Of a stretch of 64,000 bases of DNA, positions 52,001-64,000 are shown piece after piece. This stretch comes from Prosopocoilus inquinatus. Taxonomy: Eukaryota > Arthropoda > Insecta > Coleoptera > Lucanidae. Position numbers and translations under genes: made by a program. The stretch's first letter is position 1; each line of letters opens with the position of its first letter. The DNA lies in assembly GCA_036172665.1 (NCBI GenBank), contig CM069873.1, positions 36,384,001-36,448,000 on the forward strand, read 5' to 3'. Under the pieces are notes generated by a model, which saw nothing but the letters and a program-made list of their open reading frames with translations, made no database searches and had not been told where the DNA came from.

Positions 52001-55000
52001 CGTTTCGATGCACTCTAGTAACTCTGATGTGAGATACGAAGTTTTTGGACGCAGCATGAGCTGGAAATAGTTTTAAACGAAACAACACGTATTGGCGTTG
52101 TTCCTGTGATGTATCTAATCGATCCTTATTTATTTATCATGTTATTTGACGTATCGATGGACTCTAGTAAATCTGATGTGAGACACGAAGTTTTTGGGCG
52201 CAGCAGGAGCTGGAAGTAGTTTTAAACGAAGCAACACGTATTAGCGTTGTTCCTGTGATGTATCTAATAGATCCTTACTTAGCTACTATGTTATTTGACG
52301 TTTCGATGGACTCCAGTAACTCTAATGTGAGATACGAAATTTTCGGACGCAGCAGAAGCTGGAAATAGTTTTAAACGAAACAACACGCATTAGCGTTGTT
52401 CCTGTGATGTATCTAATCGATCCTTACTCATCTATCATGTTATTTGACGTTTCGATGGACTCCAGTAACTCTAATGTGAGATACGAAATTTTCGGGCGCA
52501 GCAGAAGCTGGAAATAGTTTTAAACGAAACAACACGCATTAGCGTTGTTCCTGTGATGTATCTAATCGATCCTTACAAATCTATCATGTTATTTGACGTT
52601 TCGATGGACTCTAGTAACTCTGATGTGACATACGAAGTTTTTGGGCGCAGCAGGAGCTGGAAATAGTTTTAAAAGAAGCAACACGTATTAGCGTTGTTCC
52701 TGTGATGTATCTAATCGATCCTTACTCATCTATCATGTTATTTGACGTTTGGATGGACTCCAGTAACTCTGATGTCAGATACAAAGTTCTCGGACGCAGC
52801 AGAAGCTGGAAATAGTTTTGAACGAAACAACACGTATTATCGTTGTTCCTGTGATGTATCTAATCGATCCTTACTTATCTATCATGTTATTTGAAGTTTG
52901 GATGGTCTCCAGTAATTCTGATGTGAGATACAAAGTTTTCGGACGCAGCAGAAGCTGGAGATAGTTTTAAACGAAACAACACGCATTAGCGTTTTTCCTG
53001 TGATGTATCTAATCGATCCTTACTCATCTATCATGTTATTTTTCGTTTCGATGGACTCCAGTAACTCTGATGTGAGATACAAAGCTTTCGGACGCAGCAG
53101 AAGCTGGAAATAGTTTTGAACGAAACAACACGTATTAGCGTTGTTCCTGTGATGTATCTAATCGATCCTTACTTAGCTACTATGTTATTTGACGCTTCGA
53201 TGGACTCCAATAACTCTGATGTGAGATACAAAGTTTTCGGACGCAGCAGAAGCTGGAAATAGTTTTAAACGAAACAATACGCATTAGCGTTGTTCCTGTG
53301 ATCTATCTAATCGATCCTTACTCATCTATCATGTTATTTGGCGTTTCGATGGACTCCAGTAACTCTGATGTGAGATACAAAGTTTACGGACGCAGCAGAA
53401 GCTGGAAATAGTTTTAAACGAAACAACACGCATTACCGTTGTTCCTGTGATGTATCTAATCGATCCTTACTCATCTATCATGTTATTTGGCGTTTCGATG
53501 GACTCCAGTAACTCTGATGTGAGATACAAAGTTCTCGGACGCAGCTGAAGCTAGATATAGTTTTAAACGAAACAACACGCATTAGCGTTGTTCCTGTGAT
53601 GTATTTAATCGATCCTTACTCATCTATCATGATATTTGACGTTTGAATGGACTCCAGTAACTCTGATGTGAGATACAAAGTTCTCGGACGCAGCAGAAGC
53701 TGGAAATACTTTTAAACGAAACAACACGCATTAGCGTTGTTCCTGTGATGTATCTAATCGATCCTTACTCATCTATCATTATATTTGACGTTTGGATGGA
53801 CTACAGTAACTCTGATGTGAGATACAAAGTTTACAGACGCAGCAGAAGCTGGAAATAGTTTTAATCGAAACAACACGCATTAGCGTTGTTCCTGTGATGT
53901 ATCTAATCGATCCTTACTCATCTATCATGTTATTTGGCGTCTCGATGGACTCCAGTAACTCTGATGTGAGATACAAAGTTTTCGGACGCAGCAGAAGCTG
54001 GAAATAGTTTTGAACGAAACAACACGCATTAGCGTTGTTCCTGTGATGTATCTAATCGATCCTTACTCATCTATCATGTTATTTGACGTTTGGATGGACT
54101 CCAGTAACTCTGATGTGAGGTACAAAGTTTTCGGACGCAGCAGAAGCTGGAAATAGTTTTAAATGAAACAACACGCATTAGCGTTGTTCCTGTGATGTAT
54201 CTAATGGATCCTTACTCATCTATCATGTTATTTGACGTTTCGATGGACTCTAGTAACTCTGATGTCAGATACGAAGTTTTTGGACGCAGCAGGAGCTGGA
54301 AATAGTTTTAAACGAAACAACACGTATTAGCGTTGTTCCTGTGATGTATCTAATCGATCCTTACTCATCTATCATGTTATTTGACGTTTGGATGGACTCC
54401 AGTAACTCTGATGTGAGATACAAAGTATTCGGACGCAGCAGAAGCTGGAAATAGTTTTAAACGAAACAACACGCATTAGCGTTGTTCCTGTGATGTATCT
54501 AATCGATCCTTACTCATCTATCATGTTATTTGGCGTTTCGATGGACTCCAGTAACTCTGATGTGAGATACAAAGTTTTCGGACGCAGCAGAAGCTGGAAA
54601 TAGTTTTGAACGAAACAACACGTATTAGCGTTGTTCCTGTGATGTATCTAATCGATCCTTACTCATCTATCATGTTATTTGGCGTTTCGATGGACTCCAG
54701 TAACTCTGATGTGAGATACAAAGTTCTCGGACGCAGCTGAAGCTAGAAATAGTTTTGAACTAAACAACACGTATTAGCGTTGTTCCTGTGATGTATCTAA
54801 TCGATCCTTACTTATCTACTATGTTATTTGAAGTTTCGATGAACTCCAGTAACTCTGATGTGAGATACGAAATTTTCGAACGCAGCAGAATCTGGAAATA
54901 GTTTTAAATGAAACAACACGTATTAGCGTTGTTCCTGTGATGTATCTAATCGATCCTTACTTACCTATCATGTTATCTGACGTTTCGATGGACTCCAGTA

Positions 55001-58000
55001 ACTCTAATGTGAGATACGAAATTTTCGGGCGCAGCAGAAGCTGGAAATAGTTTTGAACGAAACAACACGTATTAGCGTTGTTCCTGTGATGTATCTAATC
55101 GATCCTTACTTATCTACTATGTTATTTGAAGTTTCGATGGACTCCAGTAACTCTGATGTGAGATACGAAATTTTCGAACGCAGCAGAATCTGGAAATAGT
55201 TTTAAATGAAACAACACGCATTAGCGTTGTTCCTGTGATGTATCTAATCGATCCTTACTCATCTATCATGTTATTTGACGTTTCGATGGACTCTAGTAAC
55301 TCTGATGTGAGATACGAAGTTTTTGGACGCAGCAGGAGCTGGAAATAGTTTTAAACGAAACAACACGTATTAGCGTTGTTCCTGTGATGTATCTAATCGC
55401 TCCTTACTTAGCTACTATGTTATTTGACGTTTCGATGGACTCCAGTAACTCTAAGGTGAGATACGAAATTTTCGGACGCAGCAGAAGCTGGAAATAGTTT
55501 TAAACGAAACAACACGTATTAGCGTTGTTCCTGTGATGTATCTAATCGATCCTTACTCATCTATCATGTTATTTGACGTTTGGATGGACTCCAGTAACTG
55601 ATGTGAGATACAAAGTTCTCGGACGCAGCAGAAGCTGGAAATAGTTTTGAACGAAACAACACGTATTAGCGTTGTTCCTGTGATGTATCTAATCGGTCCT
55701 TACTTATCTATCATGTTATCTGACGTTTGGATGGACTCCAGTAACTCTGATATGAGATACAATGTTTTCGGACGCAGCAGAAGCTGGAGATAGTTTTAAA
55801 CGAAACAACACGCATTAGCGTTGTTCCTGTGATGTATCTAATCGATCCTTACTCATCTATCATGTTATTTGACGTTTGGATGGACTCCAGTAACTCTGAT
55901 GTCAGATACAAAGTTCTCGGACGCAGCAGAAGCTGGAAATAGTTTTGAACGAAACAACACGTATTATCGTTGTTCCTGTGATGTATCTAATCGATCCTTA
56001 CTCATCTATCATGTTATTTGAGGTTTGGATGGACTCCAGTAACTCTGATGTGAGATACAATGTTCTCGGACGCAGCAGAAGCTGGAAATAGTTTTGAACG
56101 AAACAACACGCATTACCGTTGTTCCTGTGATGTATCTAATCGATCCTTACTCATCTATCATGTTATTTGACGTTTGAATGGACTCCAGTAACTCTGATGT
56201 GAGATACAAAGTTCTCGGACGCAGCAGAAGCTGGAAATACTTTTAAACGAAACAACACGTATTAGCGTTGTTCCTGTGATGTATCTAATCGATCCTTACT
56301 CATCTATCATGTTATTTGGCGTCTCGATGGACTCCAGTAACTCTGATGTGAGATACAAAGTTTTCGGACGCAGCAGAAGCTGGAAATAGTTTTAAACGAA
56401 ACAACACGCATTAGCGTTGTTCCTGTGATGTATCTAATCGATCCTTACTCATCTATCATGTTATTTGGCGTTTCGATGGACTCCAGAAACTTTGATGTGA
56501 GATACGAAGTTCTCGGACGCAGCTGAAGCTGGAAATAGTTTTAAATGAAACAACACGTACTAGCGTTGTTCCTGTGATATATCTAATCGATCCTTACTCA
56601 TCTATCATGTTATTTGACGTTTGGATGGACTCCAGTAACTCTGATGTGAGGTACAAAGTTTTCGGACGCAGCAGAAGCTGAAAATAGTTTTAAATGAAAC
56701 TACACGCATTAGCGTTGTTCCTGTGATGTATCTAATCGATCCTTACTCATCTATCATGTTATTTGACGTTTGGATGGACTCCAGTAACTCTGATGTCAGA
56801 TACAAAGTTCTCGGACGCAGCAGAAGCTGGAAATAGTTTTGAACGAAACAACACGTATTATCGTTGTTCCTGTGATGTATCTAATCGATCCTTACTCATC
56901 TATCATGTTATTTGGCGTCTCGATGGACTCCAGTAACTCTGATGTGAGATACAAAGTTTTCGGACGCAGCAGAAGCTGGAAATAGTTTTAATCGAAACAA
57001 CACGCATTAGCGTTGTTCCTGTGATGTATCTAATCGATCCTTACTCATCTATCATGTTATTTGACGTTTGAATGGACTCCAGTAACTCTGATGTGAGATA
57101 CAAAGTTCTCGGACGCAGCAGAAGCTGGAAATACTTTTAAACGAAACAACACGCATTAGCGTTGTTCCTGTGATGTATCTAATCGATCCTTACTCATCTA
57201 TCATGTTATTTGGCGTCTCGATGGACTCCAGTAACTCTGATGTGAGATACAAAGTTCTTGGACGCAGCAGGAGCTGGAAATAGTTTTAAACGAAACAACA
57301 CGTATTAGCGTTGTTCCTGTGATGTATCTAATCGATCCTTACTCATCCATCATGTTATTTGAGGTTTGGATGGACTCCAGTAACTCTGATGTGAGATACA
57401 ATGTTCTCGGACGCAGCAGAAGCTGGAAATAGTTTTGAACGAAACAACACGTATTAGCGTTGTTCCTGTGATGTATCTAATCGATCCTTACTCATCTATC
57501 ATGTTATTTGACGTTTGGATGGACTCCAGTAACTCTGATGTGAGATACAAAGTTTTCGGACGCAGCAGAAGCTGGAAATAGTTTTAAACGAAACAACACG
57601 CATTACCGTTGTTCCTGTGATGTATCTAATCGATCCTTACTCATCTATCATGTTATTTGGCGTCTCGATGGACTCCAGTAACTGATGTGAGATACAAAGT
57701 TTTCGGACGCAGCAGAAGCTGGAAATAGTTTTAATCGAAACAACACGCATTAGCGTTGTTCCTGTGATGTATCTAATCAATCCTTACTCATCTATCATGT
57801 TATTTGACGTTTGGATGGACTCCAGTAGCTCTGATGTGAGATACAAAGTTCTCGGACGCAGCAGAAGCTGGAAATAGTTTTGAACGAAACAAAACGTATT
57901 AGCGTTGTTCCTGTGATGTATCTAATCGATCCTTACTTATCTACTATGTTATTTGACGTTTCGATGGACTCTAGTAACTCTGATGTGAGATACGAAATTT

Positions 58001-61000
58001 TCGATCCTAGCAGAATCGGGAAATAGTTTTAAATGAAACAACACGCATTAGCGTTGTTCCTGTGATGTATCTAATCGATCCTTACTCATCTATCATGTTA
58101 TTTGACGTTTGGATGGACTCCAGTAACTCTGATGTGAGATACAAAGTTCTCGGACGCAGCAGAAGCTGGAAATAGTTTTGAACGAAACAACACGTATTAG
58201 CGTTGTTCCTGTGATGTATCTAATCGATCCTTACTCATCTATCATGTTATTTGACGTTTGGATGGACTCCAGTAACTCTGATGTGAGATACAAAGTTTTC
58301 GGACGCAGCAGAAGCTGGAAATAGTTTTAAACGAAACAACACGCATTACCGTTGTTCCTGTGATGTATCTAATCGATCCTTACTCATCTATCATGTTATT
58401 TGGCGTCTCGATGGACTCCAGTAACTCTGATGTGAGATACAAGGGTTTCGGACGCAGCAGAAGCTGGAAATAGTTTTAAACGAAACAACACGCATTAGCG
58501 TTGTTCCTGTGATGTATCTAATCGATCCTTACTCATCTATCATGTTATTTGACGTTTCGATGGACTCTAGTACCTCTGATGTGAGATATGAAGTTTTTGG
58601 ACGCAGCAGGAGCTGGAAATAGTTTTAAACGAAACAACACGTATTAGCGTTGTTCCTGTGATGTATCTAATCGATCCTTATTTATTTATCATGTTATTTG
58701 ACGTATCGATGGACTCTAGTAACTCTGATGTGAGATACGAAGTTTTTGGGCGCAGCAGGACCTGGAATTAGTTTTAAACGAAGCAACACGTATTAGCGTT
58801 GTTCCTGTGATGTATCTAATAGATCCTTACTTAGCTACTATGTTATTTGACGTTTCGATGGACTCCAGTATCTCTAATGTGAGATACGAAATTTTCGGAC
58901 GCAGCAGAAGCTGGAAATAGTTTTAAACGAAACAACACGCATTAGCGTTGTTCCTGTGATGAATCTAATCGATCCTTACTCATCTATCATGTTATTTGAC
59001 GTTTCGATGGACTCCAGTAACTCTAATGTGAGATACGAAATTTTCGGGCGCAGCAGAAGCTGGAAATAGTTTTAAATGAAACAACACGTATTAGCGTTGT
59101 TCCTGTGATGTATCTAATCGATCCTTACTCATCTATCATGTTATTTGACGTTTGGATGGACTCCAGTAACTCTGATGTGAGATACAAAGTTCTCGGACGC
59201 AGCAGAAGCTGGAAATAGTTTTGAACGAAACAACACGTATTAGCGTTGTTCCTGTGATGTATCTAATCGATCCTTACTTATCTATCATGTTATTTGACGT
59301 TTGGATGGACTCCAGTAACTCTGATGTGAGATACAAAATTTTCGGACGCAGCAGAAGCTGGAAATAGTTTTAAACGAAACAACACACATTAGCGTTGTTT
59401 CTGTGCTGTATCTAATTGATCCTTACTTATCTATCATGTTATTTGACGTTTCGATGGACTCCAGTAACTCTGATGTGAGATACAAAGTTTTCGGACGCAG
59501 CAGAAGCTGGAAATAGTTTTGAACGAAACAACACGTATTAGCGTTGCTCCTGTGATGTATCTAATCGATCCTTACTTAGCTACTATGTTATTTGACGTTT
59601 CGATGGACTCCAATAACTCTGATGTGAGATACAAAGTTTTCGGACGCAGCAGAAGCTGGAAATAGTTTTGAACGAAACAACACGCATTAGCGTTGTTCCT
59701 GTGATGTATCTAATCGATCCTTACTCATCTATCATTATATTTGACGTTTGGATGGACTACAGTAACTCTGATGTCAGATACAAAGTTTACGGACGCAGCA
59801 GAAGCTGGAAATAGTTTTGAACGAAACAACACGTATTAGCGTTGTTCCTGTGATGTATCTAATCGATCCTTACTTATCTACTATGTTATTTGACGTTTCG
59901 ATGGACTCTAGTAACTCTGATGTGAGATACAAAATTTTCGGACGCAGCAGAAGCTGGAAATAGTTTTAAACGAAACAGCACACATTAGCGTTGTTTCTGT
60001 GCTGTATCTAATTGATCCTTACTTATCTATCATGTTATTTGACGTTTGGATGGACTCCAGTAACTCTGATGTGAGATACAAAATTTTCGGACGCAGCAGA
60101 AGCTGGAAATAGTTTTAAACGAAACAACACACATTAGCGTTGTTTCTGTGCTGTATCTAATTGATCCTTACTTATCTATCATGTTATTTGACGTTTCGAT
60201 GGACTCCAGTAACTCTGATGTGAGATACAAAGTTTTCGGACGCAGCAGAAGCTGGAAATAGTTTTGAACGAAACAACACGTATTAGCGTTGTTCCTGTGA
60301 TGTATCTAATCGATCCTTACTCATCTATCATGTTATTTGGCGTCTCGATGGACTCCAGTATCTCTGATGTGAGATACAAAGTTTTCGGACGCAGCAGAAG
60401 CTGGAAATAGTTTTAATCGAAACAACACGCATTACCGTTGTTCCTGTGATGTATCTAATCGATCCTTACTCATCTATCATGTTATTTGACGTTTGGATGG
60501 ACTCCAGTAACTCTGATGTGAGATACAAAGTTCTCGGACGCAGCAGAAGCTGGAAATAGTTTTGAACGAAACAAAACGTATTAGCGTTGTTCCTGTGATG
60601 TATCTAATTGATCCTTACTTATCTACTATGTTATTTGACGTTTCGATGGACTCTAGTAACTCTGATGTGAGATACGAAATTTTCGATCGTAGCAGAATCT
60701 GGAAATAGTTTTAAATGAAACAACACGCATTAGCGTTGTTCCTGTGATGTATCTAATCGATCCTTACTCATCTATCATGTTATTTGACGTTTGGATGGAC
60801 TCCAGTAACTCTGATGTGAGATACAAAGTTCTCGGACGCAGCAGAAGCTGGAAATAGTTTTGAACGAAACAACACCTATTAGCGTTGTTCCTGTGATGTA
60901 TCTAATCGATCCTTACTCATCTATCATGTTATTTGACGTTTGGATGGACTTCAGTAACTCTGGTGTGAGATACAAAGTTTTCGGACGCAGTAGAAGCTGG

Positions 61001-64000
61001 AAATAGTTTTAAACGAAACAACACGCATTACCGTTGTTCCTGTGATGTATCTAATCGATCCTTACTCATCTATCATGTTATTTGGCGTTTCGATGGACTC
61101 CAGTAAGTCTAATGTGAGATACGAAATTTTCGGGCGCAGCAGAAGCTGGAAATAGTTTTAAACGAAACAACACGCATTAGCGTTGTTCCTGTGATGTATC
61201 TAATCGATCCTTACTCATCTATCATGTTATTTGACGTTTCGATGGACTCCAGTAACTCTAATGTGAGATACGAAATTTTCGGACGCAGCAGAAGCTGGAA
61301 ATAGTTTTAAACGAAACACCACGCATTAGCGTTGTTCCTGTGATGTATCTAATCTTTCCTTACTCATCTATCATGTTATTTGACGTTTCGATGGACTCTA
61401 GTAACTCTGATGTGAGATACGAATTTTTTGGACGCAGCAGGAGCTGGAAATAGTTTTAAACGAAACAACACGTATTAGCGTTGTTCCTGTGATGTATCTA
61501 ATCGATCCTTACTCATCTATCATGTTATTTGACGTTTGGATGGACTCCAGTAACTCTGATGTGAGATACAAAGTTCTCGGACGCAGCAGAAGCTGGAAAT
61601 AGTTTTGAACGAAACAACACGTATTAGCGTTGTTCCTGTGATGTATCTAATCGATCCTTACTTATCTATCATATTATTTGACGTTTGGATGGACTCCAGT
61701 AACTCTGATGTGAGATACAAAATTTTCGGACGCAGCAGAAGCTGGAAATAGTTTTAAACGAAACAACACGTATTAGCGTTGTTCCTGTGATGTATCTAAT
61801 CGATCCTTACTCATCTATCATGTTATTTGACGTTTGGATGGACTCCAGTAACTCTGATGTGAGATACAAAGTTCTCGGACGCAGCAGAAGCTGGAAATAG
61901 TTTTGAACGAAACAACACGTATTAGCGTTGTTCCTGTGATGTATCTAATCGATTCTTACTCATCTATCATGTTATTTGACGTTTGGATGGACTCCAGTAA
62001 CTCTGATGTGAGATACAAAGTTCTCGGACGCAGCAGAAGCTGGAAATAGTTTTGAACGAAACAACACGTATTAGCGTTGTTCCTGTGATGTATCTAATCG
62101 ATCCTTACTTATCTACTATGTTATTTGACGTTTCGATGGACTCCAGTAACTCTGATGTGAGAGACGAAATTTTCGAACGCAGCAGAATCTGGAAATAGTT
62201 TTAAATGAAACAACACGCATTAGCGTTGTTCCTGTGATGTATCTAATCGATCCTTACTCATCTATAATGTTATTTGACGTTTCGATGGACTCTAGTAACT
62301 CTGATGTGAGATACGAAGTTTTTGGACGCAGCAGGAGCTGGAAATAGTTTTAAACGAAACAACACGTATTAGCGTTGTTCCTGTGATGTATCTAATCGAT
62401 CCTTACTCATCTATCATGTTATTTGACGTTTGGATGGACTATAGTAACTCTGATGTGAGATACAAAGTTCTCGGACGCAGCAGAAGCTGGAAATAGTTTT
62501 AAACGAAACAAAACGCATTAGCGTTGTTCCTGTGATGTATCTAATCGATCCTTACTCATCTATCATGTTATTTGACGTTTGGATGGACTCCAGTAACTCT
62601 GATGTGAGATACAAAGTTCTCGGACGCAGCAGAAGCTGGAAATAGTTTTGAAGGAAACAACACGTATTAACGTTGTTCCTGTGATGTATCTAATCGATCC
62701 TTACTTATCTATCATGTTATTTGACGTTTGGATGGACTCCAGTAACTCTGATGTGAGATACAAAGTTTTCGGACGCAGCATAAGCTGGAGATAGTTTTAA
62801 ACGAAACAACACGCATTAGCGTTGTTCCTGTGATGTATCTAATCGATCCTTATTCATCTATCATGTTATTTGGCGTTTCGATGGACTCCAGTAACTCTGA
62901 TGTGAGATACAAAGTTCTCGGACGCAGCAGAAGCTGGAAATAGTTTTAAACGAAACAACACGCATTACCGTTGTTCCTGTGATGTATCTAATCGATCCTT
63001 ACTCATCTATCATGTTATTTGGCGTTTCGATGGACTCCAGTAACTCTGATGTGAGATACAAAGTTCTCGGACGCAGCAGAAGCTGGAAATAGTTTTAAAC
63101 GAAACAACACGTATTAGCGTTGTTCCTGTGATGTATCTAATCGATCCTTGTTTATCTATCATGTTATTTGACGTTTCCATGGACTCTAGTAATTCTGATG
63201 TGACATACGAAGTTTTTGGGCGCAGCAGGAGCTGGAAATAGTTTTAAAAGAAGCAACACGTATTAGCGTTGGTCCTGTGATGTATCTAATCGATCCTTAC
63301 TTAGCTACTATGTTATTTGACGTTTCGATGGACTCCAGTAACTCTAATGTGAGATACGAAATTTTCGGACGCAGCAGAAGCTGGAAATAGTTTTAAACGA
63401 AACAACACGTATTAGCGTTGTTCCTGTGATGTATCTAATCGATCCTTACTCATCTATCATGTTATTTGACGTTTGGATGGACTATAGTAACTCTGATGTG
63501 AGATACAAAGTTCTCGGACGCAGCAGAAGCTGGAAATAGTTTTAAACGAAACAAAACGCATTAGCGTTGTTCCTGTGATGTATCTAATCGATCCTTACTC
63601 ATCTATCATGTTATTTGACGTTTGGATGGACTCCAGTAACTCTGATGTGAGATACAAAGTTCTCGGACGCAGCAGAAGCTGGAAATAGTTTTGAAGGAAA
63701 CAACACGTATTAACGTTGTTCCTGTGATGTATCTAATCGATCCTTACTTATCTATCATGTTATTTGACGTTTGGATGGACTCCAGTAACTCTGATGTGAG
63801 ATACAAAGTTTTCGGACGCAGCATAAGCTGGAGATAGTTTTAAACGAAACAACACGCATTAGCGTTGTTCCTGTGATGTATCTAATCGATCCTTATTCAT
63901 CTATCATGTTATTTGGCGTTTCGATGGACTCCAGTAACTCTGATGTGAGATACAAAGTTCTCGGACGCAGCAGAAGCTGGAAATAGTTTTAAACGAAACA
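46021..64000 (+). repeat. 19.5-kb higher-order unit, copy 2 (truncated by the window)
   Basis: The 17,980 bp here correspond to 26506-44485. I compared about forty distinctive variants between the two copies, including AAATCTATC (33062/52577), GTATTGGCG (about 32574/52089), AGTTTCTGG (about 30747/50262), CTCTGGTGTG (about 41439/60954), ATCTTTCC (about 41839/61354) and CATATTATTTG (about 42158/61673), and found no difference. The match runs to the last base of the window, so the full copy would end about 1.5 kb beyond it. Confidence 0.95.
63925..64000 (+). repeat. Partial monomer at the window edge
   Basis: The last 76 bases are positions 1-76 of a monomer (TGGACTCCAG ... AAACGAAACA) with the CAAAGTTCTCGG state. 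The array evidently continues beyond the window; likewise the window opens at monomer position 1 with no flanking sequence, so neither array boundary is seen. Confidence 0.97.

Larger units (their letters stand above)
1..64000 (+). repeat. 149-bp satellite DNA array, 429 monomers plus a partial
   Basis: The window is filled by one tandem repeat with a period of 149 bp, always in the same orientation. Taking the first base of TGGACT as monomer position 1, monomers start at 1, 150, 299, 448, 597, 746 and onward to 63925. Eleven located indels sum to +3, which matches the last start (429 x 149 + 3 + 1). No inverted segment, transposon or unique sequence interrupts it. In the consensus, stop codons occur in every frame of each monomer or its neighbour, and 149 is not a multiple of three, so no frame stays open beyond about 65 codons; I therefore call no gene anywhere in the 64 kb. 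Long uniform satellites usually form centromeric or heterochromatic DNA in eukaryotes; that location, and the host, are inferences. I do not recognise the family. Confidence 0.98.

Noticed and set aside
1..64000. CRISPR array
   Set aside because: The regular spacing comes from one continuous 149-bp repeat; there are no unique spacers between short identical repeats and no cas genes.
1..64000. Protein-coding minisatellite or long repetitive gene
   Set aside because: 149 is not a multiple of three and the consensus has stops such as TAG at 60 and TAA at 66, TGA at 22 and TAG at 85, and TAA at 11 and TGA at 17; no consensus frame is open for more than about 65 codons on either strand.
1..64000. 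Transposon insertions, inverted segments or array boundaries
   Set aside because: The TGGACT phase can be followed from 1 to 63925 with small indels only; no strand switch or foreign sequence was found.
1..64000. Telomeric repeats, tRNA or rRNA genes
   Set aside because: No short telomere-type tandem motif and no sequence outside the satellite exists in the window that could hold such genes.
1..64000. Naming a species or a known satellite family
   Set aside because: I do not recognise the monomer. A similarity search of the 149-bp consensus against satellite collections and genome assemblies would decide this; without it any name would be a guess.

Overview
The whole window is one uninterrupted head-to-tail tandem array of a satellite DNA monomer of 149 bp (about 40% GC by consensus). 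It holds 429 complete monomers and a 76-bp partial one at the right edge, all in the same orientation. I found no protein-coding gene, RNA gene, transposable element, CRISPR array or unique spacer. Long homogeneous arrays like this are typical of centromeric, pericentromeric or other heterochromatic DNA of a eukaryote. I do not recognise the monomer, so I name no species, and the chromosomal position is inference.

Layout. Monomer starts (first base of TGGACT) fall at 1, 150, 299, 448 and so on. The phase changes only at eleven small indels that I could locate: 2-bp deletions in monomers starting at 746, 8507, 12528, 36070, 38154, 55585 and 57669; a 16-bp insertion near 1575; a 1-bp deletion near 2150; and 1-bp insertions near 16400 and 19381. 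Their sum (+3) equals the observed phase difference between the first monomer and the last (start 63925), so the array is accounted for apart from any compensating changes.

Above the monomer there is higher-order structure. From 1 to about 26.5 kb the array is a mosaic of blocks 0.3 to 2 kb long that recur at offsets that are whole numbers of monomers (2, 6, 12, 14, 18, 20, 25, 34 and 35) corrected for the tracer indels. From 26506 to the end the window is a large tandem duplication: 26506-46020 (19,515 bp, 131 monomers minus two 2-bp deletions) is followed directly by a second copy, 46021-64000, cut off by the window edge. Every distinctive variant I compared between the copies is the same, so the duplication is either very recent or an assembly artefact. 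Parts of the large unit also match the left mosaic (34.9-36.2 kb with 7.0-8.6 kb; 37.8-38.8 kb with 14.1-15.0 kb), so the whole window has a shared history of unequal exchange.

Within the monomer, positions 88-120 vary little while other positions switch between a few recurring states. A short inverted repeat (positions 73-78 and 89-94) and an ATCGAT palindrome (110-115) recur in most copies. In the consensus no frame stays open for more than about 65 codons, so the array is non-coding as far as can be seen.
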